Of a stretch of DNA of 64,000 bases, positions 58,701-64,000 are shown piece after piece. Every line of letters begins with the position of its first letter. Within the stretch, counting starts at the first letter, position 1. Source of the DNA: Deinococcales bacterium (GTDB lineage: Bacteria; Deinococcota; Deinococci; Deinococcales; JAAFIG01); contig JAAFIG010000022.1 of the NCBI GenBank assembly GCA_013298595.1, positions 1 through 64,000 on the forward strand, given 5' to 3'. The notes under the pieces were generated by a model. The model ran no database searches. It was given only the letters and a program-made list of their open reading frames with translations, and had not been told where the DNA came from. A program made the translations under genes and the position numbers.

Positions 58701-60340
58701 CGCAACAACTGCTGACTAGGAACATGCCGAGTCACAGCTAAACTTGCCTGATGTAGTGCCTGCAATTGATTGGCTTGCACTCGAGCACGTTGTTCAGCTT
58801 GGCGTGCCGCATCGAGTAACAAAACATTTTCTAAAGATAAACTAGCAATAGCCGCAAACCGCTCGAGCACAGCGACATCTGCAACTGTAAAACGCTCTGG
58901 GAAACGCGTATCAACAATGGTTAAAGCACCTAGTACATGCTGTTGCCAACGAAGTGGCACACTTATTACTGCTCGCCAATCCACACCTGGGTCGTTGCCA
59001 TTATAAAAATCAGAGAATTCATGGTTGCCAAGTAAAATTGGCTCGCCATTTTGCGCCACCCGACCCGAAACCCCGTACCCCAATGGTGCTCGAGGTACAA
59101 GTTCATCGCCATAATCGGCAAGTAAGCGAATTTCATCAGCTTCACGCAAGTAAATACCACCAACGTTCGCGCTAAACAAAGCCACCACCCGTTGCAATAA
59201 ATCGTGCGCTACAGCCTGCACATCTTGTGTATTACCCACTTCGACTTGGGTTTTATACAAAGCCTCGAGCAAACCAGCCCGATGCTCGGCTTCAGAACGT
59301 GCCGCTCGAGCTTCAACATACAACCGAGCATTCTCGAGTAAACCCGCAACAATCGGAGCTATTTGTAAAACAAAATCAACATCTTCGTTATCAAACTCTA
59401 AGCCATGATGACGCTCAAAAAACACCACACCAATTCGGATATCGCCATGTAACAAAGGCACAGCAATCAAACCCTGCAAACCAGCATCCACATATCCAGA
59501 GATAGCCAAAGGATGTTCAGGATAGTAATTGAGTAACAATGGGGTGCTATGCAAAGTTGCTTGCAATAACACCTCATGACCAGAATGCAGCAAACCCACA
59601 GTTACATCATCAGCATCCACAACCAACTCGAGTCGCTTAGAACCGTCACGCAACAAAACCAAACCACCAACAGCTTCAAGCATCACCCCAGAACGCCGAA
59701 TTAACTCATGCAAAGCTGCAAACGGCTCGAGCGAAGCAATAATCTCAGAAAAATGCTTTTGCAATTGCTCACGGCGCACTAAACGAGATTCTGATATACG
59801 CTGTTGTTGCTCCTGAGCTGCGCGTAAACTCGCATTTTCTAGGGCTACACTTGAAAACGCTGCAAACCGCTCGAGCAACAACAACTGCTCTGATTGGTAC
59901 GCCGCAACTTGTTCATCCCAAATCGCCATCAAAACCCCAAAAACACGTCCGCCACGACGCAAGGGGGTCGCAATCATCGAACGTTGCAAACCAGCATACC
60001 GAGCACTCCGCAACGCCGACGCTTGATAATCATCAATCAATACCGACTCGCCATGCCCAAAAACCCAACCGCAGACCCCTTCATCAGGCGCAAATCGCTG
60101 TCCCACTCGAGTAATTAACTGCCCAACGCCATGACGCATCTCGAGGCTACCGTCGGGCAAACCAACATACACGGCCGCCGAAGTGCCACCACAAAAACGC
60201 AGCACCCCCTCAAGCAACCGCACAAATAGCTCTGCATCATTTTCCTGAGCACCAAGTGTCAATGTCAATTGATGCAGCAACTCAAGCGCCTCGAGGCTCG
60301 AGTTATTTTGCCACCGCACCACCGAAGACGACACAGACAT
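55730..60340 (-). CDS. Diguanylate cyclase with eight tandem GAF domains
   Basis: 1536 aa, no transmembrane helix, so cytosolic. Eight GAF domains repeat with a period of about 170 residues (roughly 20-175, 200-345, 360-520, 540-695, 710-865, 885-1040, 1060-1215, 1225-1370), each ending in text like IGALTIADT...RF...DL..LERFAA..S.ALENA. The C-terminal GGDEF domain (about 1385-1525) has FDPLTNLRNRRAFDEDL, DLTGFKLVNDQFGHAAGDVV and an intact RTGGDEFAL, so it should make c-di-GMP; no RxxD inhibitory site is obvious. A very large sensory array; ligands unknown. Confidence 0.93.
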   Translation of the reverse strand: MSVSSSVVRWQNNSSLEALELLHQLTLTLGAQENDAELFVRLLEGVLRFCGGTSAAVYVGLPDGSLEMRHGVGQLITRVGQRFAPDEGVCGWVFGHGESVLIDDYQASALRSARYAGLQRSMIATPLRRGGRVFGVLMAIWDEQVAAYQSEQLLLLERFAAFSSVALENASLRAAQEQQQRISESRLVRREQLQKHFSEIIASLEPFAALHELIRRSGVMLEAVGGLVLLRDGSKRLELVVDADDVTVGLLHSGHEVLLQATLHSTPLLLNYYPEHPLAISGYVDAGLQGLIAVPLLHGDIRIGVVFFERHHGLEFDNEDVDFVLQIAPIVAGLLENARLYVEARAARSEAEHRAGLLEALYKTQVEVGNTQDVQAVAHDLLQRVVALFSANVGGIYLREADEIRLLADYGDELVPRAPLGYGVSGRVAQNGEPILLGNHEFSDFYNGNDPGVDWRAVISVPLRWQQHVLGALTIVDTRFPERFTVADVAVLERFAAIASLSLENVLLLDAARQAEQRARVQANQLQALHQASLAVTRHVPSQQLLRSLLERAANLLGANAGSVYMLQADGTIRASTDLTDPNVQQIITLDHGLSGRVIAAGLPLLMNQYQAWDGKPANEISPLWQAALSVPLHLDGKVIGALTLAHTTNPMCFQPEDLVGLERFAAVANVTLENAALLEKAEQTSLHNQRQTRLLEALYQTSLALAGQFEPSAMLQQVVDRVTALFSADAGAVYLVSGNLFERVAVHGESPSVSGTLGEGLSGKVIVQQQARVVQDYKNWDGQDIRDNEIVSWQAAMSAPLWRGDQVIGALTIADTRATNRFDANDLEALERFAAATSAALETTRLFDSLRVAEQSAQERTALMEALHEINLELGHYIELDMLLESILERAVMLFGAHAGRLYLLQSELEELHLAATIGASASPIMPLGYGASGVTALTGQALRIDDYQNWTQAGRRGASVWQSVLSVPLKRGKEITGALVIADTQNTYRFADSDLDTLERFAASASIALERAQLLDDARHAEGKALARARQLEALYQVSLEVSKNLEPEALLSSILERASALLGANAGGVFLIEHQEIVLAAGIGDFPETRFALGTGVSGQVAELGELLLIEDYQIWELRAADIVSPWRSVASVPLRQGKNVIGALTLADTAIVARFDSYDLETLERFAALASIALENARLYVRERASLRDERVRTRISQEVARLRSLPDLVRAVLHVLEDALGFQHSSLYLLEGQTLRLQGQLGIPTPYFEVPLANGVIGRVARSGTPELITDGRKDPDFIVASPDLVSLIAVPLKGSVGVLGTLNIESTLEQPLTKSDLAMIVSLSNPISTALENVLLHEQLERKASEMEFLRFQAERAARFDPLTNLRNRRAFDEDLQRSLEQYQNFGLAAIDLTGFKLVNDQFGHAAGDVVLARVAKVLASGPNQLGRASHKAYRTGGDEFALIIPPEQAALELLMYIVGAIEQMEFDGDIKILLNIGLASYPNEASNLDQLQSLADNRMYNAKAAGKPYLLGEELELPPPPKRRSSDRS

Positions 60341-60407
60341 GAACAGTTATCATGTTATCAAACTCTGACCTGTTCTAAGCAAAAAAACGCACACATCCAA
60401 AAAACCA

Positions 60408-60788
60408 TCAATAACGCTTCAAATAAGCAGGACTAGCCACTTGTAATTTTGCAACAGCCACCTCAGACAAGACAGTGAGTGTACCCACTGGTACAATTCC
60501 CAAACGAATCTGACTGGCTAATTGCGAATTCAAATCCAACACCACAGCATCCAAACTGGCTCGAGAATCCCAATTTGGCACAGCCACCCCAAGCAAAACC
60601 GCTAAATGTTCAGCCTCGAGTTGTAACAAACCCTCCTCGAGTGGTGCTCGCCCCAGCATCGAAAGAGCATTCATTGCCACCAACAAACGAAATTTCAACC
60701 GAGCATCTGCCACCACAGGCATGATTTCAGACTCGAGAAATTCTCGCACCGCAACAGCGAGTTCGGCATTATCAGGACGAGGCTGCAT
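60408..60788 (-). CDS. DUF6285 domain protein
   Basis: 126 aa. Matches DUF6285: PDNAELAVAVREFLESEIMP, RLKFRLLVAMNALSMLGRA and LGVAVPNWDSR. The family commonly sits next to acyl-CoA-type phosphotransferase genes, as here (54 bp downstream of the APH gene, same strand). Function unknown. TAAACT ends 6 nt before the ATG, suggesting independent leaderless expression. Confidence 0.78.
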   Translation of the reverse strand: MQPRPDNAELAVAVREFLESEIMPVVADARLKFRLLVAMNALSMLGRAPLEEGLLQLEAEHLAVLLGVAVPNWDSRASLDAVVLDLNSQLASQIRLGIVPVGTLTVLSEVAVAKLQVASPAYLKRY

Positions 60789-60842
60789 GGAAGTAGTTTA
60801 ACGTAAAGGCAGAGGAAAAAGGAAAAACAAAGTAGCTCGAGA

Positions 60843-61832
60843 TTAGAATTCTTTTTGCAATAAATGCAGTAACTCGAATTCCATCTCGGCACTTAAACGC
60901 CCCAGCACAGCCAATTCCACACTACGCTCGAGCTTATCGAGGTGGCGTTTAGCTTGGGTTAACGCCGCCACAGCCCATTTAACATTGCCTAGTACCTCCC
61001 AAAAATGCAGGGTCTCGAGGGTGATATTTTGTTTTGTTAACAAATTGTAATGCGCTAAGTACGGCTCGAGGTTAGCAACACCACCAAGATGCAAATGATC
61101 GTTACCAAAACGCCACGCCCGAATTAACGTCCAGGCTAAATCCTCGGCAGGATCGCCAATATGGGCGAACTCCCAATCCAGCACCGCCACCAAATCGGTT
61201 TCAGAAATCATCAGATTGCCAATGCGAAAATCCCCATGCACCAAGACCTTGCCATGCGACGGTGGCAAATGCGTTTTCAACCAATGCAACGCCAATTCAA
61301 TGGTTGGATGCGGCTCAACAACAGAATCTAATTCCGCGTACAAACGCAAAATACTATGCTCCGCTCCAGACAAATCACTGCGCGGCAAAAAACCAAGTAT
61401 TCCCAAATCCACCGCATGAATCCGTGCCAATTGCTCTGCCATTCGCAACGGCAAGACTTCTCGAGCCACCGCAAACTCAGGCTTAGATACCACCCGCCGC
61501 CCCACCGCCTCACCACGAACTCGAGCCGACACAAACGCCTCACGCCCCAACGAATCCGCCACATACAACACAGGCTCAGGCACCAACACCCCCGCTGCAA
61601 ACACCGACTCGAGAACCCGAAATTCCTGCTCAAGACTGAGTTGCTCGAGATTCATCGCCCCACCACCCGCCCGACGCACAATCAACTCACGCAGCACCCC
61701 AGCTTGCTCGAGATTCAAAAACCAAGCTTCTTTACTGGCACCACCCGCCAACAAATGCAAATCCAAGACTTTGCTATTTGGGAACAAAGACTCGAGCAAC
61801 GCCGACAAAGCGGAATGGGTATCGGAAGGCAT
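60843..61832 (-). CDS. APH-family phosphotransferase (ACAD10/11-like)
   Basis: 329 aa. Aminoglycoside phosphotransferase/choline kinase-like fold: LAGGASKEAWFLNL (nucleotide loop), LVHGDFRIGNLM (catalytic Asp) and VAVLDWEFAHIGDPAEDLAW (metal Asp). In bacteria such proteins with DUF6285 partners act in acyl-CoA or hydroxy-acid metabolism; the substrate is unknown, and antibiotic resistance is not implied. The start is the ATG with TAAACT 5 nt upstream; a frame extending to 62249 runs through repeats and is rejected. Confidence 0.87.
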   Translation of the reverse strand: MPSDTHSALSALLESLFPNSKVLDLHLLAGGASKEAWFLNLEQAGVLRELIVRRAGGGAMNLEQLSLEQEFRVLESVFAAGVLVPEPVLYVADSLGREAFVSARVRGEAVGRRVVSKPEFAVAREVLPLRMAEQLARIHAVDLGILGFLPRSDLSGAEHSILRLYAELDSVVEPHPTIELALHWLKTHLPPSHGKVLVHGDFRIGNLMISETDLVAVLDWEFAHIGDPAEDLAWTLIRAWRFGNDHLHLGGVANLEPYLAHYNLLTKQNITLETLHFWEVLGNVKWAVAALTQAKRHLDKLERSVELAVLGRLSAEMEFELLHLLQKEF

Positions 61833-61904
61833 ACAACAGTTTAGGGGAAAAGCAAAGGAAGGATGAAGAGGATGTGAAAGAGCTTGCATGTTTTGAGTCA
61901 AGAG

Positions 61905-62030
61905 GCGACACCGTGTCGCACCAAAAACAGTATTGGCAAAACCGTACATCTCCCTTGTTACAAAAATGCTGTGACAGTTCTTCGAGAAACCATGATTAGC
62001 ACAGCAAAGCGAGGCATGCCTCGCCGCTAC
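61905..62030. repeat. Two palindromic repeats upstream of the APH gene
   Basis: GCGACAC-C-GTGTCGC (61905-61919) and the 16-bp perfect palindrome GCGAGGCATGCCTCGC (62009-62024), the latter followed by CGCTACGG. The flanks match the CGTAGGGG.../...CCCCTACG ends of the dispersed palindrome family. Confidence 0.65.
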
Positions 62031-62050
62031 GGTTAGCAACAAGCTTCTAG

Positions 62051-62917
62051 CTATTTCAATCTCGAGATGGGGTCGGTTAATGCTCCGAGGACATCCATGA
62101 CAACTTTTGGTCTGCCTAATGGGTAAAGGTGCACACCAGATACGCTGGCTTGGCGTAAATCTTGGACGATTTGTTTTGCCCACTCGAGACCAGCTTTTTT
62201 GCCGTTCTGCTCGAGGTCTTGTAGTAGTGCGGATGGTACGGTTGTCCATTTGGCAACACGCACTGCCATCTCGAGATTACGAATCGGTAGAACTCCGAAT
62301 AATACAGGAATACTGGGTTGCACAATGTCGAGGAATCGGTGCACTGTGTCGATGTCAAAGACTGGTTGGGTTTGGGCAAAATGCGCTCCAGCAGCAACTT
62401 TTGCTGCGAATCTTTCGCGCTCGAGTATCAAATCGGCTGCGCCTGGATTGGCAGCCACGGCAATACTAAAATTGGTTGGCTCGAGGTCACGCCCTGCTTT
62501 GGATTGACCATTATTTAAGCTGCGAACAATGCTGGCAAGTCCAACCGCATCCACTTCAAAAACGCCTTTGGTATCAGGGTGGTCGCCTCGTTCGGGTGGG
62601 TCGCCACGCAAACACAAAATGTTTTGCACCCCAAGCGCGGCAGCGCCTAATAATTCGGATTGCAAACCCAGAATGTTACGGTCACGGCAAGTAAAATGGG
62701 CAATCACCTCGAGTCCTGTGCGTTCTTGCACAAGTTTGGCTGCGACCAACGGACTCATTCGCAAATTGGCTTGTGGACTATCGGAAATATTGACTGCATC
62801 CACATACCCACGCACCGCTAAGGCTTCCTCGAGGGTTTTGGTGGGGTCGCTGCCTCGAGGTGGGTCGAGTTCGGCTGTGACCACAAACACCTTACCAAGT
62901 TTATCGATTAGTTTCAT
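62051..62917 (-). CDS. metF: 5,10-Methylenetetrahydrofolate reductase
   Basis: 288 aa. MetF TIM barrel with FAD: VVTAELDPPRGSDPTKTLEE, NISDSPQANLRMSPLVAAKL, HFTCRDRNILGLQSELLGA, LCLRGDPPERGDHP and HFAQTQPVFDIDTVHRFLD. It reduces methylene-THF to 5-methyl-THF, the methyl donor for methionine synthesis. Its ATG overlaps the stop of metY by 4 bp (ATGA), so the two form a coupled methionine operon. Confidence 0.92.
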   Translation of the reverse strand: MKLIDKLGKVFVVTAELDPPRGSDPTKTLEEALAVRGYVDAVNISDSPQANLRMSPLVAAKLVQERTGLEVIAHFTCRDRNILGLQSELLGAAALGVQNILCLRGDPPERGDHPDTKGVFEVDAVGLASIVRSLNNGQSKAGRDLEPTNFSIAVAANPGAADLILERERFAAKVAAGAHFAQTQPVFDIDTVHRFLDIVQPSIPVLFGVLPIRNLEMAVRVAKWTTVPSALLQDLEQNGKKAGLEWAKQIVQDLRQASVSGVHLYPLGRPKVVMDVLGALTDPISRLK

Positions 62918-64000
62918 TGGCTCACCAACGCACTTTGCAGTGCAGCCTCGAGGGCTTGACCAAAATCGGTTTGTAAATCTTGTACATCCTCGAGTCCTAC
63001 CGAAACCCGAATGGTTTCAGGAGCAACCCCTGCGGCGCGTTTACCCGCTTCGGGCAAACGCCCATGTGTGGTCGTCCACGGATGCACCACCATTGTACGC
63101 GTATCGCCGAGGTTAGCTGCATGACGCACCAATCGTAAACTGCTGATAAAAGCGCTAGCACCAGCTTGTCCACCTTTGACACCAAAGGTTAAAACGGCTG
63201 GATGATGGCGCAAATATTTTTTGGCTAAATCATGATGCTCGTGACTGGCTCGGCTCGAGTGATTGACCCAAACCACCCCAGGATGCGTCTCGAGCCACGC
63301 AGCTAAATCGGCAGCATTGCTGCATTCTTTTTGTAAACGCACCGCCACGGTTTCTAAACCAAGATTGATTTGCCAAGCACTGGCAGGTGCCAGTGTCATA
63401 CCCATTTGGTGCAAACCAATGAACCGTGCTCGAGTGATAAATGCCATTTCGCCAAGCCGAGCATTCCAACTTGTACCACTGGCATCAGGTTCGGAAAGTG
63501 TTGCACTGCTCGAGATAAATCCTTTACGAGCCAATACCGCACCACCCAGCACCGAACCATGCCCAGCTGCCCATTTGGTCAGGCTATGCACCACCACATC
63601 GGCACCAAGCTCGAGCGGACGACACAAATACCCAACTGCACCCCAAGTGTTATCGACTACCAACGCAATACCAGCGGTTTTACAAACCGCACTGATGGCA
63701 GCAAAATCCGGAATATCCCCAGCTGGATTACCAATTGTCTCGAGTAAAACAAGACGGGTATTGGTTTGAATCGCGGTTTGAATTTGCGTGGCATCGTTCG
63801 GTACCACACTCGAGGTGATACCAAAATTGGGTAGCACATTTCGTAACAAACCAAGGCTACCACCAAACAAACTACTGGTTGCCACAATATGATCGCCAGC
63901 TTTACACAAATTAATCAAAGCCAGCAAAGTCGCTGCTTGCCCAGTTGCCGTGACAACACAGCCCGCAGCGTTCTCGAGCGCTGTTAAACGCACCTCGAGT
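62914..64000 (-). CDS. metY: O-acetylhomoserine/O-acetylserine sulfhydrylase, partial (N-terminus beyond window)
   Basis: About 361 residues of a Cys/Met metabolism PLP enzyme; roughly the first 70 residues lie past the window edge. TGQAATLLALINLCKAGDHI and TSSLFGG (PLP phosphate site), DNTWGAVGYL, PLP Lys in HSLTKWAAGHG, and NLGDTRTMVVHPWTTTH with the MetY-type large insertion. It makes homocysteine from O-acetylhomoserine and sulfide, feeding the MetF branch. The visible start-like GTG at 63993 is internal, because the frame runs open to the window edge. Confidence 0.92.
   Translation of the reverse strand, partial: LEVRLTALENAAGCVVTATGQAATLLALINLCKAGDHIVATSSLFGGSLGLLRNVLPNFGITSSVVPNDATQIQTAIQTNTRLVLLETIGNPAGDIPDFAAISAVCKTAGIALVVDNTWGAVGYLCRPLELGADVVVHSLTKWAAGHGSVLGGAVLARKGFISSSATLSEPDASGTSWNARLGEMAFITRARFIGLHQMGMTLAPASAWQINLGLETVAVRLQKECSNAADLAAWLETHPGVVWVNHSSRASHEHHDLAKKYLRHHPAVLTFGVKGGQAGASAFISSLRLVRHAANLGDTRTMVVHPWTTTHGRLPEAGKRAAGVAPETIRVSVGLEDVQDLQTDFGQALEAALQSALVSQ

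Noticed and set aside
61356-61844. 162-codon plus-strand frame opposite the APH phosphotransferase
   Set aside because: Arg/His/Pro-rich antisense reading; no start signal; the opposite strand encodes a complete kinase-like fold.
61833-62249. N-terminal extension of the APH phosphotransferase
   Set aside because: The extra 139 residues read through palindromic repeats with atypical composition; the ATG at 61832 has TAAACT 5 nt upstream and matches family length.
1-64000. CTCGAG considered as XhoI linker or assembly artefact
   Set aside because: Copies are in frame within conserved genes, spread over the whole window, in all frames and with varied flanks.

Overview
The window reads as chromosomal DNA of a free-living, moderately low-GC (roughly mid-40s percent G+C, judged by eye) bacterium, most plausibly a member of the Deinococcota or a close relative. 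Three things point that way. First, gene content: a livKHMGF operon, NarL-type response regulators, a BTAD/TPR regulator, a phytoene synthase, a serine/threonine kinase, DUF2805, DUF309 and DoxX-like genes. Second, many genes seem to have leaderless promoters, with a TANNNT hexamer exactly 6 nt before the start codon; this is described as abundant in Deinococcus. Third, coding is dense on both strands. The taxonomic call is inference. No rRNA, tRNA, CRISPR array, prophage or intact transposase was seen.

The strongest genome-scale signal is the palindrome CTCGAG. It occurs once per roughly 90-200 bp over most of the window (an estimated 400 or more copies, about 16 expected by chance), in all three reading frames and in intergenic DNA. 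Codon choice appears to bend around it. It is reminiscent of the cyanobacterial HIP1 element but with a different sequence and higher density.

Layout. 1-7.1 kb: 5' part of ftsH, guanine deaminase, and the complete branched-chain amino acid ABC operon livK-(terminator)-livHMGF. 7.1-11.6 kb: dsRNA-binding protein, orphan NarL regulator, tandem GNAT, DUF1905, DUF2805, and a secreted cytochrome c/copper monooxygenase-like protein. 11.6-17 kb: repeats, BTAD regulator, S41 protease and small genes. 17-24 kb: holA, DoxX-like, YlmH-like, a DJ-1/PEBP pair divergent from a LysR gene, a GhrA-like dehydrogenase, recR and rhodanese. 24-32 kb: AraC, B3/4, EamA, an autoregulated XRE gene with two membrane proteins, a locally duplicated block with secreted hydrolases and a second S41 protease, and a MogA-like gene. 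32-36.6 kb: a fused MJ1316-RtcB RNA repair protein, NarL regulator, AlkD and RuvB, giving a nucleic-acid repair flavour. 36.7-41.7 kb: DUF4097, kinase, crtB and VanW. 41.7-46 kb: an NMT1/THI5-type ABC importer split by an oppositely oriented DUF559 cassette with GC-rich palindromes. 46-53.5 kb: vanadium-haloperoxidase-like protein, a xylose-type ABC operon (xylF, xylH, half-size xylG), a second XylF paralogue, and a divergent ROK repressor. 53.6-60.3 kb: DEDDh exonuclease, a coupled unknown protein, and a 1536-aa protein with eight GAF domains and a GGDEF domain. 60.4-64 kb: DUF6285, APH-type phosphotransferase, metF and a partial metY.

Functional themes are ABC import of amino acids, xylose and a pyrimidine- or sulfonate-like compound, each organised with its own terminators or regulators; nucleic-acid maintenance (HolA, RecR, RuvB, AlkD, RtcB, DEDDh exonuclease); and one-carbon/methionine metabolism (metF-metY, 5-FTHF cyclo-ligase-like).
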